DNA of 64,000 bases from Parapristionchus giblindavisi. Taxonomy: Eukaryota > Nematoda > Chromadorea > Rhabditida > Diplogasteridae. This document shows, in pieces, positions 1 to 12,600 of the stretch (position 1 is its first letter; each line of letters opens with the position of its first letter). The position numbers were made by a program, and so were the translations under genes. The DNA lies in contig CALSFV010000656.1 of NCBI GenBank assembly GCA_943737045.1, positions 1-64,000 on the forward strand, in the 5' to 3' direction. The notes under the pieces are model-generated. The model was not told the DNA's origin. It was given only the letters and a program-made list of their open reading frames with translations, and made no database searches.

Positions 1-1159
1 GAGAGTGAGAAAGATGGCGGGATAAATCGCCAAGGCGATCTGTACGAGAGAGGAATAGAACTGATAGATTGAAGTAAGGGAATCAAGATTTGCGATTGTG
101 ATAGAGGGAGATATCTCATATGGAGAGAGAATGGGAGATGGAGAGAGAGAAGGAGAGGTAGAGAAGGAGAGGGAGAAAAATATCAAATAAAGAGATGGAT
201 AGAGATCCAAGGGAGGAGTTAGAGCGGGATCTCTGACTTTTCTCGATCCATCATCACTTTATTTTCGGCTTTTTGTTGTTTTGATATAACTCTTTATTAT
301 CAGCACGACAAGTCTGTCAAACTTGCCCTTACAATCTCCAACTCGATCCCTCGATCCCTTCATGTCATCCTATCTCCTGTTACGTAAAATTTAAGAATGA
401 GAATACAAATAAACGTTCACGGATACTGTCCTTCTCCTGCCTATAGTATAGTTGGTCTTGTTCTTTTGCCGAGATAACAAAGAAATAATGTGTAAAATAA
501 AGAGAGTGCAGAGGAAAATTGAGAAGATGTGCGAAAAAAAAGTGGCGAGTGTTCTTGTCTTTTCGAATCTTTTGGGACGGAGCTCAAACAAGTAAGGGAT
601 CCTGAGAGGGGATCAGATCCAATGTAAAATGTGCCGATCAAAAAACAAGAGAGTCACATTTTTCTCTTTTTTGTCTTTTTGTAACCTCAAAGATATTCTT
701 AATGAAAAAAAGTAGACATGGTAGAAATGTCGAAATATGAATAGAATTTGAATGAAAAGATGACATGAATCAGGGATCAGAAGAATGATAAAAACGAAGG
801 AAGTGTGTAAACGTGACGAATGACGTTTTTTGATTATTTATATTAATATAGTAGATCTGTGATCGAGTGGTGATGTAGGAGAAGAAAAATAAGACCCCCG
901 ACAAGATGGAATGAGCAAAATCAGCTTGGGGAGTGCCTTTAACAATAAGTATCAATAACGTTCTTGTTTTTTTGGGTCACTGTTTGAAGAAGAACTAGAA
1001 GAGGTAAAGGTGGGTCTTGAAAGAGATGATGGATGTTGGCTATCAAAAGATGAGTGTGTATATGGGGGCTATACCTCCTCCCTTCTGTCTGCTCTTCCCT
1101 TCACCATTCAAGTGTGTTGACAAACACTAACACTCTCCCTCTCCCTCTCTCTCGCCCTC
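1..1159. other. Gene-poor left edge with retrotransposon-tail debris
   Basis: No gene is recognisable here. A short stem-loop (tcgcc-aa-ggcga) at about 24-35 and the stretch at 330-400 (cgatccctcgatcccttcat followed by a T-rich run) resemble the 3' tail of the decayed LINE at 8070-8140, so this is probably another LINE tail. Bases 110-175 are GA-rich low-complexity sequence. The open frames of 60-66 codons in this stretch are short, lack exon-like borders and have no recognisable product. Confidence 0.4.
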
Positions 1160-2293
1160 ACAAGGGAATCCCCGGAGGCCACACTCACCGATCTTGACAA
1201 AATTTTTACTTGTGGTGAACCTCATATAGGGATGAGGTTTAGCGGTGTCGGGAGCTGCTTATCAATTTTTTTGAAATTTTAAAATTCATTTTTAAGATCG
1301 ACCAAAAAAATGGGCGGTGCGCACAGTGTGCACATAGAGATTACACACCACTCATTATCGCAAGTTCATTTTGACAGTGAAACAGATGTGTCGGTGGTGT
1401 AGTGTTAAGTTTCATGCGTTGAGGTCGGTAGGTAGTATGTTCAATCCCTTCTGCGTTTTACTTTTTTGCAAGGACTTGTAATTTTCACAAGCAATTTTTC
1501 TGTCAGCACATTCAAAATTGATTTTTGAAAAAAATATTTGAATATTTATTTACATTGTGTATAGTAAAATTTATCAAACAATAAAAACGAAATTTTAACA
1601 ATAATGATATTCCGCAATAAAATGATTGAAACAAAATTCTAGATCACACAATGCACATTTAATGAATGGAAGATTTAACAGTTAGGAGTTGAATACTAAA
1701 GAGAAAGCGAAGACGGGAGCAGTGCCTGCACGGGTGAGAGAAATGGAGCAGGGGCAGTAATAGTGTATCCGTCCTTATGACAAGAATACTGTAAGAATGG
1801 AATAAACTGATTACATAGCCAATGGAATTATGTGCGAAGTAATACGCTTTACAACAGATTTGAATGGACCAAAGAAAAGCAGATCAAGAGGCTGGATGAT
1901 AGAAGTGCAGCCAGGGGGGGGGGGGAATATGGCGAAGGGCTAAAGTGAAACCACGAGGAACAACAGACATAATTACAAGTCCTTGCAAAAAAGTAAAACG
2001 CAGAAGGGATTGAACATACTACCTACCGACCTCAACGCATGAAACTTAACACTACACCACCGACACATCTGTTTCACTGTCAAAATGAACTTGCGATAAT
2101 GAGTGGTGTGTAATCTCTATGTGCACACTGTGCGCACCGCCCATTTTTTTGGTCGATCTTAAAAATGAATTTTAAAATTTCAAAAAATTGATAAGCAGCT
2201 CCCGACACCGCTAAACCTCATCCCTATATAAGGTTCACCACAAGTAAAAATTTTGTCAAGATCGGTGAGTGTGGCCTCCGGGGATTCCCTTGT
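1160..2293. mobile_element. Foldback (long-TIR) non-autonomous DNA transposon, 1134 bp
   Basis: Bases 1160-1483 reappear as the reverse complement at 1971-2293. The 324- and 323-base arms read nearly identically; I see one substitution (near 1227 versus 2227) and one T-run length difference. The ends read ACAAGGGAATCCCCGGAG. The 487-bp spacer (1484-1970) contains a G run at about 1914-1924 and no open frame of note, so the element encodes no transposase. Outside the arms, CT-rich sequence on the left mirrors GA-rich sequence on the right. No clear target-site duplication was found. Such high arm identity implies recent insertion or arm-to-arm gene conversion. Confidence 0.85.
1393..1450 (+). 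repeat. tRNA-like pol III box pair inside the foldback arm
   Basis: TGGTGTAGTG at about 1395 fits a tRNA A-box and GTTCAATCC at about 1440 fits a B-box; they lie about 45 bases apart, a normal tRNA spacing. The mirrored copy is near 2004-2061 on the other strand. This could be a tRNA-derived SINE captured by the element, or chance. No acceptor stem or anticodon arm is obvious. Confidence 0.35.
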
Positions 2294-4290
2294 CAGGTGT
2301 CGAGTGGGGAGACGGAGAGGGAGGAGAGGGAGAGGAAGGGGAGAGGGAGAGACAGAGATGGTGATAACGTGAAGATTAAGCAAAATATTCGAAATAACAA
2401 GAAGCGGTTTAGCCTATGCCGGATTCTAGTCATCGCAAGACTAGACGAAACAAAAACGATTAGTAACTGCAATAGAATGATTTAGCCCAACAATTCGAAC
2501 ATGACTGGTAAGTGAGTAAGGATCATGGTCGTCTAAAGCGCTGGTCACTTTAAGTACATTTAAAAAAAAAGAGATACAAATTTTGGCCTTTGGCTCTTAC
2601 CTTGCTTCTGGCCCGAGGCAATGACTGATCAATGGGCGGAGATTGTACTGCTCAAGATGACCAGGATTCTGGCAGATAAAAGGTTATAGAATGATGCTAA
2701 TGACGAGAGAGTGTATTCGAGTGTATTTTGAGAGAGCCAGACAACGAGAGTAGTTCTTGGCACCGTGCCAACATTATACATTTTCGCCGTAGTTACATAA
2801 TTTAGTGGGTCGATTTAGAAAAAAAAGTTTTCTTTTGTTGCTTAAATGGAAACTTTTCGCATGAAAATGAGTCTTATATAGGTCGTCGACCCTCATTTTA
2901 TGAGGATATGAAAATATATTGCCAACATATTAGAGAAGGTTCCTGACAGATGGCCCCGCCCACTTTGAGTCCTCCAGTCGTCCATTCCATACTGCTTCCG
3001 CTAGACCTTTTAGTTCGATGAGGTGACGAGAGATCGAGTAGGATGAGAGAGCGGCAGAGAAACAGAGAATAGCAGGGATAGTGTGGGAAAGTGAGAGAGT
3101 GGGCGGTGAACCGATGAAATATGGAAACATGTTTCTAATGGGTGAGAAGAATTTATGAAGGTTCACACATTTACTGGAGTATATCATGCGTCAGAATACA
3201 TTATAGCATGACAATACTTCATCTTCTAGCAACTCTAACAATATACTGCCTGTTTGATCTACTCGGATTCAAGATGGAGGATTTTGAAGATCAACGTAAA
3301 TATGCTGCGAATGTGACCGAAACTATGAAGAGCTTTACCATGCACATCTGAGCTTACTGTCGATAAATATGTTTTAAATCAATAAATGTCCCGAAAGCGA
3401 TCGTAGTCATTAACGGTCTCTTCATATAACATACTATTTATCTGGCCCCAATCCATCAAACATCTAAACACCATCGTATCATGAATGAATCTGAACGGAT
3501 CAGGCTGATCAAACGGTATTGTAAGCGATCCGGCCATTTTCATTATTTTTCACTCTTTCGAGTCTACTGTATTACTGTTCACACCGTTCATGATACAATG
3601 ATAAATACATGTACGATAGATATGAGGTAAATACATTATGATCGCAAGCAATGAAGAATTCCCATGACAAGGCAGCTGAGATAACAACACTAAACCAGTC
3701 GATAAAGATCTTTTAAATGTAATGTAAAGTAAATATATGAGTGATATATATATTTATATATATTTATCACATGCTCACGCATGAACGATACAGTCGAAAA
3801 ATTGTGAAGTAATAATTAATCAATATACTCTCAAGAACGGTAGATAAAGATTAAGATGATGGATGGGGCAAATGGGGTGGGAAGTCTCATGTGAGCTAGC
3901 CGTCCCTCTCATATCATCGTGTAGTTACTCATGTATATCGTAAATCACTGATAGCATAATTTTCACAATAAAACCTATTGAACATCTATCAATGACAGTT
4001 AAATGAATCACCAACACGATAAAATATCATACTTTAAAAAAAATTCAAGTCATAGATTAAAGATCATTAATAAAAGTGCGCGGTAAAGTAGGTCCGAAGA
4101 AGAGATTAGGTCCTCCGGACTGAATTGGCTTTGAAAGGTCACTGACCTAGCAGTGATCACCTGCAGTACTTTGTGTGCCTTGAATAACGGATTGTACCAT
4201 TACCTTTTAATAAAAGTGCACTCTTAGTCATCCTATTTTGTGGGCTCACTTACTCATTCTTTTCCATTATTCCTTGTTTGCTTTCATTAT
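2294..4290. other. Intergenic stretch without a confirmed gene
   Basis: Mostly AT-rich sequence. Bases 2300-2360 are GA-rich. A block at 3755-3800 (tgctcacgcatgaacg plus acagtcgaa) recurs at 5912-5945 next to an ATTT run, marking a dispersed repeat. A weak small open frame at 3208-3351 is listed separately. Nothing else is supported. Confidence 0.5.
3208..3351 (+). CDS. Possible 47-residue small membrane or secreted peptide (unconfirmed)
   Basis: I do not recognise this product. The frame opens with a hydrophobic stretch at residues 1-20 (MTILHLLATLTIYCLFDLLG), followed by a charged, acidic-basic half containing MEDFEDQRKYAANVTETMKS and ending in a stop. An AATAAA signal lies about 28 bases after the stop (near 3380), which is well placed for a 3' end. 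No acceptor or TATA element convincingly marks the 5' end and no homologue is known to me. It could be a last exon, a small gene or chance. Confidence 0.2.
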   Translation: MTILHLLATLTIYCLFDLLGFKMEDFEDQRKYAANVTETMKSFTMHI

Positions 4291-4296
4291 CCCTCT

Positions 4297-4341
<45 letters not shown>

Positions 4342-6893
4342 GCATTCGGAAGATAATGATGATAAACGTATTACAATAGAAAGAGAGAACATAGAAACGA
4401 ACAAAACACGCAATACAATTGACTACTATCCAGTATCTACTACTTTCGCTCAGTATGTCCATGTTTTTTGTCCTCCTCTCTCCCTCTACATTTCAGAGTG
4501 AATGGGAGAGAGAAGGAGAGGGACAGAGAGAAGGAGAGGGAGAAGGAGGGGGAGGGAGAGAAGGAGAGGGGGAGAAGGAGAGGGAGAGAGGGAGAAGGAG
4601 AGAGAGGGGGAGAAGGAGAGGGAGAGAGGGAGAAGGAGAGAAGTAGAAGGAGAAGGAGAGGGAGAGGCACAAACTTGTAGTGCGCTCATTGTGCGAAGTC
4701 GTTCGCGTATGGAAGGGGGACAGGCGTTATCGATATGAAGAGAGGAGGGAGCGAGAACTACAGTTGTATTTATACAGTGTTGTAAAGGTACATCAAAATA
4801 TTCAAGGGACACGAAGACCAGCGGGAAATCACTGCTAGGCCAGTATAAATGACATTGTTAGTGCTATCTGGTGTTCTAAAATCGCAAAAAGAAAAGAAGA
4901 CGCGGGAGAGTACGCTAAGCGGAGACTTTAAAGAGAAAGAAAAGACGGATATATAAAAAAAATAGACAGTTCAATAGCGGCCACTTTTCTGGTTTCGATC
5001 TCTCTCCCTCTCTCTCTCCATCTCCCTCTCCCCTTTTCCCTCTCTCTCCCCCCCCTCTCTCTCCCTCTCCCTCCCTCTCTCTCTTTAACCTCCCTCTCCC
5101 TCTCCATATTGTACATCTCGAGTACGGTCTAGCATTGATCGTAACGAATGAAAAGACGACCAATACCTTTTATATTCATTCGAACTATAGTGGTTTTCTG
5201 CTGGGTTTATGGGGTTTTGTTCTCCTTTTTCACTGTCTGTCTCCCTCTCTCCCTTTCTCCCTCTCTCTCTCCCTCTCTCTCTCTCCCTCTCCCGTTTCTT
5301 GTGTTCCTCTCCTCTCCACAGTGATCATTCCGAATGTTCCAACATTCAAAGCGGATCAACGAAAGATATTGTCATGTATTTAGGCAGAAGTGAACAGATT
5401 TTTGAGAGAATAATGAATAATTTGCATGGTGTAAAGTCGCCCAAGCACAGAAAAATCAGGAAATGTTCTGAGGATAAACATAGGGCCAATAATGAGATAA
5501 TGAACTGAGAGAAAAACAGGAAGAGGAGATGTTAGAGAAAGAGGAAGATGGTGAGAGACAAGAGGAAACGAAGAGAGACAGACAACGAGAGGTTTCTTTC
5601 TTGAACAAATTGAAGTGATGACCCATTATGATGAGGTTATCATGGATGAATGAGTACGAGTGGGAGGGGAGAGGGAGAGAGGAAGAAGGAGAGAAAGAGT
5701 TAGAGAGAGAGGGAGTGAGGGAGAGGGAGAGTTAGAGGGAGAGGGAGAGCAAAAAAGGAGAGGGAGAGATCTCCAGTATCTATCCTAGATGATCATATTG
5801 GTACCCTCACGATCTATCTCCATCGTGAGCAACGGAGCGAAAGAATATCATCATCATTATCATTAGTATAGTAATAAAGTCAGGATAAAGATTTATTTAT
5901 TTATTTATTTATCTCATGCTCACGCATGAACGGGACAGTCGAATGAAGAAAAGAAAAATAATAAATAACATAATAAGGACTATCAACACAAAATGATAAT
6001 GATTAAAAGTATGAAAAGATGAAATTTTATTCAAGGTACACGAAGATCTACGGTAGATCACTGATTGACCGATGATAATATATTTTTATCACTAGTATAG
6101 TAATAATCGCAGTAATATTATTCTGAATGAAATGCCCAAAGGTATAAAATTCAGGAAAAAATAATTTCTCGTTCCGAGAAGGAGCAAAGTATTGATAAAT
6201 AGCGAAATAGAACTAAAAACTGCCACCGAGCCAAAACCGAAATCGCCTTATGCGACGGAAATCCATCTATCCCTCTTCTGATCCTATACTTACCACCTTT
6301 TATTATTATATTTGATGGAATACAGAAATAAATAAATAAATAAATAGAAGAAAGATAACTGATGTATGACTAAGTAAATGATTTTTAACACTTCGCCATT
6401 TTCTTTCTAATATGAATGGTTAAAAACTAGATGCTAGAAGCCAAAAGCTATTTATAGCTTATAAGCTAGAAGACTAACGAAGGATAAACAAAGCTAGTTG
6501 TTACATGAAGTCGCAATAATATTTACGGACTAGCAAGGATCTCTCATTATTGTTATTATTATTACGTCTCATTACTATTTATAACAGCCTTCATTTTCGC
6601 TTCTCTCTCTCCCTCTACCTCTCCTTCTCTCTCTCTCCCTCTACCTCTCCTTCTCTCTCTCTCTCTCCCTCTCCTTCTCTCTCTCCCTCTACCTCTCCTT
6701 CTCTCCCTCTCCCTAGCTCTACGAAGTAACTACTCCATCCTACTACTATACAACACGGTCCATTATGGAAGAGAGAAGAAGTCATTTGATGGAGGGGAGA
6801 GGGAGAGAGAGGAAGAGGGAGAGGGGAGAGAGGGAGAGAGGGAGAGAGCGAGAGAGAGAGAGAGAGGGAGAGGGAGAGATGGAGAGGGAGAGA
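4291..6893. repeat. Cluster of mirrored polypurine / polypyrimidine tracts
   Basis: CT-rich tracts at 4291-4340, 4999-5106, 5223-5292 and 6601-6717 alternate with GA-rich tracts at 4504-4672, 5660-5768 and 6793-6893. Neighbouring tracts are complementary, so 4291-4340 with 4504-4672, and 6601-6717 with 6793-6893, can fold into long hairpins with spacers of roughly 75-165 bases. The repeated word is (GGGAGA)n or GAAGGAGAGG, not a clean dinucleotide. Long open frames rich in Arg/Glu/Gly or Ser/Pro/Leu across these tracts are low-complexity artefacts. A LINE tail with a TCGCC-type stem-loop sits at about 6238-6345. Confidence 0.8.
6238..6348 (+). mobile_element. LINE-like 3' tail remnant
   Basis: A stem-loop (tcgcc-ttat-gcga at about 6243) followed by cggaaatccatc, then TTGATGGAATAC and an AAATA-type tail (6308-6348), is shared with the remnants at 8074-8310 and 23990-24120. 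No reverse transcriptase is left. This is the usual look of a 5'-truncated non-LTR retrotransposon copy. Confidence 0.5.
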
Positions 6894-7491
6894 ATGACTT
6901 GGGAAAGAAAAGGTAGGAAGTAGGGTGATCTTAAGTGGATAGACAGAGAACATGGGAATTCTAGAGAATAAAAGAAGGCGATAGAGAGTAAGGCTGAGGT
7001 AATGTTGGAGACGAAATTTGCATGAGAATACATATGTTGAGGGAATACATGAATAGAATAGTGTAAGTGATTGATCAAGAACGATTACACTTGAAGGAAG
7101 CGTAACCTTTCACAATGGTCTCGACCATTTCTGGAGCTAGGGGACAAAATGCAGACGTTTTCTCATTTTGATATTTTATATTATTGGCAATATTAATATC
7201 ATATAGATCTCACAGTGTTCTACTTAAGCTGTTTTTATTTGAAAGTCGGATATGAGAGAGAGCATTAATTTTGAGAGAATTTCGCTGTTGGGCGGCCATT
7301 CTGGCTTTCATGATGAAAATAATCTGTGGTCCATGCAATCTATCGTTTGCAAATGTTTGCAAATAATTTGAAAGAAAGTTGCGAACTTTCCTTTGAGCTT
7401 TCTCGCGAACTTTGATATAATGCATGGATCCCTGAAGTTTGGTTTTCAGTATTTTTCAACGACCAAAAATTCATCAATAAAATCTATTATA
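6894..7491. other. Intergenic, nothing recognised
   Basis: AT-rich sequence. A fragment at about 7090-7135 (gaaggaagcgtaacctttca, then caatggtctc) resembles one end of the palindromic repeat at 16738-16865. A 71-codon minus-strand open frame at 7210-7425 has no recognisable similarity. Confidence 0.4.
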
Positions 7492-7645
7492 GAGTGTTTT
7501 CTTTTGTAAAGCCAAAAGGTTGTAGACTAGATGTTTATTTCATATTCACAATCATTAGTTGTGTTTAATACTACAAACAATTACCCACCTTGTGAATATC
7601 ACTTAAATGTTTGTTTACAACATTGGCTTTACATTGAAAATACTC
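7492..7645. mobile_element. MITE, about 154 bp, imperfect inverted repeat
   Basis: The left end (gagtgttttcttttgtaaag, then ccaa and ggttgta) pairs with the reverse complement of the right end (gagtattttcaatgtaaag, then ccaa and gttgtaaac). The pairing continues inward to cattcacaa/ttgtgaat. There is no coding capacity. It is probably a non-autonomous DNA transposon. Confidence 0.6.
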
Positions 7646-7750
7646 AATATCTATACCATGTCAAGAATTACTGAGCTTTTTTTATAAAATATATTATATT
7701 TATTTTATAAAACAATATGTAGGCCAGAAATTACAAAGAGCGAATAACAT

Positions 7751-8310
7751 GTGAAAATATCCTCTGTTCAGATCCATCTCAATCATCATAAAAAAATTAG
7801 AATTCTTTTTTCTCATTATCGTCATTTATCTGCCAGACATTCTTTTGATGTAAACAACCCATATCTATCTCTTACGTATCTTCATCTTCTTATCCATTCG
7901 ACATTGTCTACCTGTGCATCTAGAGTAATTGATATTTGGAACTCCTTATCCACTGATTATGAATTACATCCCCCACCGTGCCCTTTCTGCGCAGGACCTC
8001 CCGAGACATAATTATCCCGTTTGCCAAGATTTTCCCGTAGTTCCCAAGTTGCCACTGTACCCAAAATCCAAACCGATATCGCTATCTAAGCGATGGACAT
8101 CCATCGATCCCCTCATGTTATCCCATTTTTCCTCTTTTGTTCAATGTGGTATAACAAGAATAAGCATATCTATTCCTGCCACATCAGTGAATATTATTCT
8201 CATTCGTTCTTTGATTTATCGATTGATTTATCATTGTAACTGTATCTACGGAATTTAAATTACGCATTTCCAGTTGAAAAATGATGATTGATTGTTGATT
8301 GATTGAAAAG
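7751..8310 (+). pseudogene. Decayed LINE (non-LTR retrotransposon) 3' end
   Basis: The frame at 7751-8011 contains STLSTCASRVIDIWNSLSTD. This looks like the block close to the end of many LINE reverse-transcriptase ORFs (roughly FxxRVVxxWNSLP). It then goes out of frame. A 3' UTR follows with the stem-loop tcgctatctaagcga at about 8078, the word ggacatccatcgatcccc, and a short tandem tail (tgattgattgt repeats, 8281-8308). Most of the element is missing, so it is a dead 5'-truncated copy. A second copy with the same STCASR word is at 18525-18752 on the minus strand. Confidence 0.6.
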
Positions 8311-9543
8311 AGGGAGAGATGAGATGGAGATACGAATTCGTCAAGATCGCTGCTCCTCAATTCAGTTAAAGTTTGTAATGTAATTTAAATGATTGATCAT
8401 TGACATTTTGATTCTCTTGATTAAAGATGTCACAATGCTGTCATTTCCGCTTCTTGAAATCTGTGCTCTTTGAAAACTTCTCAGAAATAAAAGGATTCAG
8501 ATAATACTCTTTTCTCATTTCATACACTTTCTCGTCATTTTTTCCTCGTTCTGAGACTTTCGAACACCTCACAACACATGTCGTTGTTGTGCAAAAACCA
8601 CTAGATGGGTGGACCAATCTCTAGTCTCGTCCATTTTCTCTTTATCTTTAAATCTCTCCCGTTCAAATTTGTTCGAACCCTTTTACAAGGTCAAAGCTCT
8701 GTCTTCTTCGGTATAATGGGCAATTGATGAGTTCATATTTTTCTGTTTTTTTTTCATCCGTCGGAAAATCTGTTTATTTAGTTTTGTTTATTTATTTATT
8801 AGGCCTGCAAGTTTGTCATAAAAACTATCGTTGTCCATATCTTCTAGCCAATTTCATCTGTCCCTATTATCTCTTACTTGTACTAAACTCGTGGTCTTCG
8901 AACGCCGCCTATGTATCACAAGATGATATAACTCTCCTCTGATTCTTGGCCGAATCACGAATCACGGGACAGTTGCCCACTTCACGAACTCCTCCTTCCA
9001 ATACATCTCTTCTCTTCCTCGTCTTATCGATCGAAAATACTTTTAGAGACCTCCCTACTGCTATGTTCACTTAAGTTTCAACACATTTATTCAAGAATAT
9101 ATTTAGCCTTATTTCTATTATCAACGGAAGAAGGCTAAATCTACGAAATTCATATAGATTGATCGAGGGTAGATGAACTCTTGTATATATATCGTTTGAT
9201 TTGTTGATCTGGAACATGGTCAACACAGGGTAGATCACTGTTGATCGATACTCCTCTTCCTTCTTTCGTTCTTCCTATCCATTTTTATCGGTAGACCCTC
9301 TTCCTTATCATCCTATGTAAAATATTCTAGACACTCATTTCGTCCTCTTTCCACCCCTAGTCCCTCTTCTTCTCCTCTCCCTATCGCCCCTTATCAATTT
9401 ATATTCATTCTCCTCATTTCGTTGCAATCCTCATTTTCATCTCATCAAGCCTATCTGGGGCAGCCGTAATTGGTTTAGTGCCCGGTTAACTTCTATGTTA
9501 CCCATTTGGTAACCCAGACGATTAACCATTATCGTTTCAGGTA
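8311..9543. other. Upstream region of the phospholipase B-like gene
   Basis: No gene is supported. An ATTT run sits near 8780-8800 and a segment near 9205-9240 (acatggtcaacacagggtag, then atcactg) echoes words at 24978 and 6036, pointing to dispersed repeat debris. The 72-codon frame at 8724-8942 is unrecognised. The last bases before 9541 are ttatcgtttcag, a splice acceptor that probably receives the spliced leader. Confidence 0.4.
9529..9543 (+). promoter_or_regulatory. Putative spliced-leader trans-splice acceptor of the PLB-like gene
   Basis: A strong acceptor (atcgtttcag, ending at 9540) is followed after three bases by the ATG at 9544. No donor or upstream coding exon is visible, so the acceptor most likely receives a spliced leader. 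The resulting 5' UTR would be only 3 nt plus the leader. Confidence 0.6.
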
Positions 9544-9640
9544 ATGGTCCTGCGATGGGTACTCGCCGTGGCGTGTCTCGCCATCGTTGCCTCTGCTGTA
9601 TCTAAGGGATGGGAAAAGGATAATGTGAGCTTTGGAATAT

Positions 9641-9679
<39 letters not shown>

Positions 9680-12600
9680 TTTGATACACCCGTGACACGT
9701 GTGATGTGTTATGGTTAATCGCTAATTTATGAGGGTTACGCTAATCTCACTGTTTGTCCTTTAATATATGTAATCCATATGGTCAAGGAATCTATATATT
9801 CATTACATAAATTGGGTGTGTTTACATAATTCTACCTTTCAATTGATTGTCAATCAATATTGCGCATACTACCAATCAATATCCAATCAATCAATATCGA
9901 TTCGTTAAGAGAGTTCCCCTGAGAGAGGGACACGGCAAGCCGTTCGACTATGTCTACGTTTCGATCTGCGTCAATGTTACCGTATCCAATGGCCTCGTCC
10001 CCCGATCAGGTACGGTGGAATCACGAGTGTGACTGGATAGGACTACTACCGTAATCTGGAATTATCGTATATTGCTTCAGGCAAAGCATCGTGTGACGAC
10101 TACCACGATCAGGTCGCCGTAGGACGCTACGCCAACAGAGTCAACGAGACTGGGTGAGATTATCGATTTTGGGGATAATGAAGATTACTGTAGCTTGGAT
10201 ACTGTGGCAAACTGTAGCTTCATATAATGATATTCGATTTTTTAGATGGGGAATCCTTGAGGTCGAGACCTTCCCCGGATTCGCCAATGATGTGCAAGCA
10301 TTCGCAGCTGGAATGGCCGAAGGTATATTTATTGATTGATTTTACGAAAAAAAAATTTAAAAATCGATAGTCAGGGGATGGACAGAGGTTTGTGCAAGCC
10401 TTAATTCTTAACTATTTATCGAAGCCACAGTGTGTGCTTAACGGAATCAATAATAATGACTAGGTCAGTAAATTGGACGATAATCTTGGCCGTAAACTTC
10501 TGGACGAAAGGTCGATTCCATATCACGTTCTTTATCTGCTTTTATCAATATAACTTTGAACTATTCATCGATTCAATTTTGCCTTTCTTCACTAATGGTG
10601 ATATGTGATAAGAAAATTCATCGTACCCACAAGATAAGACGAGAAGATAATGGGCAAAAGGGAATTGCAAATTGATAATGATCCTATTGATTGGTTAATT
10701 ATGACTGAATATCGATTAGAAGTCTCTGAAAATATTTTGGAAATATAAATCAAAATGCTAATTGTAAGCCTTGGAAATGCCAAAAATTATATTATAAGAA
10801 GAGTAGTTCAAGAAAAGCATTGATGATGCCTGGTTCAATTCATGAAGCAATCAATAATATTTTAATATATTTTAAAACTAGAATTATTTAATTTTAAGGT
10901 GAGCTGACCCGTCTCCAGATCTACTATCACTACCGTAACACGATCGAGGATCTGTGCAAGGGCTACAAGAAGTACTGCAAGGACCTCTACAAGGTAATGC
11001 GGATCTGAAAATGAACGAAAAGGAACAAAATGGAGATAAAATGTCGAGACTGTTAATATAGGAGTTCTCGTTTTTTTAATTTTCTTTTCGTAACAGAATC
11101 AGTATGTGAGTCTTTCTCTGCAATCATCAACTTTCCTCTTACCCTAATAGCATATTTGAGCAACTTAATGTCCCTTTTTGTCCCATTCGTTCCTATATCA
11201 TTTATGCATACACAGTAATCAAGACTTGTCGGGCCTACTGATAACCTTGCTGTCGTTGAACATGTCCTCGACGTGGCGCTGAACGCAAACTTGGTACATG
11301 GCTGCGACCGCGTCCTCGTTATGCAAATGTTTCACGGCTTTGCGTCAATAAATAATTCCCGATTTCAGTACCTAACCACTCATCTTGATTGGCTGCGTAA
11401 GCAAGTCGAAGCGAACAAGGACGACCCCTACTGGCAGCATGTTCGTAGTTTGATCTCTTTTGTAGTTTGAACACTGTATATTCGTAGTTTGATCTTTGAT
11501 CTTTTGTAGTTTGAACACTGGATATTCGTAGTTTGATCTTTGATCTTTTGTAGGTCAAGCTCGTGTACGCCCAGATGACCGGTCTCTACGAGTCGTACCG
11601 TCGCAAGACCGGTGACGCCTCGGTCAAGCCCGCCGTCGGTTTCGATCTCCATCCCATCTAGTAAGTATATAAATATATTATAAATATATAAATATATAAA
11701 TATAAAAAATATAAAATATATAAATATATAAATATAAATATATTTGGTATTGGTTGGAAAGTGGGCGGAGCCTAACCACACACCAATTACAGTATGATCC
11801 AGCTCTCCGGAGAACTGTTCGATGTGAACAAGTGGCTGAACAAGACTCTCGACCCTCAGGAGTACCCCGAGGCTGGAAAGTGCTCTGGTCTTTTGAAGCT
11901 CGCCCCTGATAACAAGGTTAATACTTTATTAACAAGCTTTTTGTAATAAGAGATTCCTGAGATTGACTGCATTTAAAGTGACACTCCGAGCTAATTTGAA
12001 ACTCTTTGATCTGGCCACACTCTCTCGCTTTCTTTGTTTACGAGATTGCCAATGCATATAGTAAAATTAGCTTGCGGTGTGCCTTTAACGAACTCCAAAC
12101 TGAAGAAACTAAATTCTCCCGATCGAAAATCTTTCCCTTTAAGGATATGTTCTTCTCGCATGTTGCCATGTCCGGTCTGAACACGATGAACCGCATCCTC
12201 AAGCTGTACAAGTTCGCCTACGGTAGGGAGATTTGATCTTTGGTCTTTGAACTTTGGTCTTTGATCTTTGCAGACAAGACCAAGATCCCCGGCTACACGG
12301 TGTCGTTCTCTGGCTACGCTGGTGCCCTCTCATCTGCTGATGACTACACCCTCACCTCCGCTGGACTCGTACGTAGTTTGATCTTTGAACTTTGTAGTTC
12401 GGACTTGGAAAGATGTATTCTGATCTTGCAGGCCTCCATCGAGACTACACACGCCGTCTTCAACGAGACCCTCTACCAGCTCTACGTCAAGCCCGAAGGA
12501 CAGGTAAGATGATCTTCGATCTTTGTAGTTTGCTCCCTGATTGTAGCTTGATCTCTCATCATTGCTCGTTCAGGTTCACTGCTGGGTGCGCAGTTTCATC

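Noticed and set aside
4250..5163. Long Arg/Glu/Gly-rich and Ser/Pro/Leu-rich open frames over the GA/CT tracts
   Set aside because: Low-complexity translation of polypurine or polypyrimidine DNA, open in several frames and on both strands at once.
11319..11781. Minus-strand frames across the PLB-like introns
   Set aside because: Shadows of real exons and of the intronic tandem repeat; the plus-strand gene model is complete with all phases fitting.
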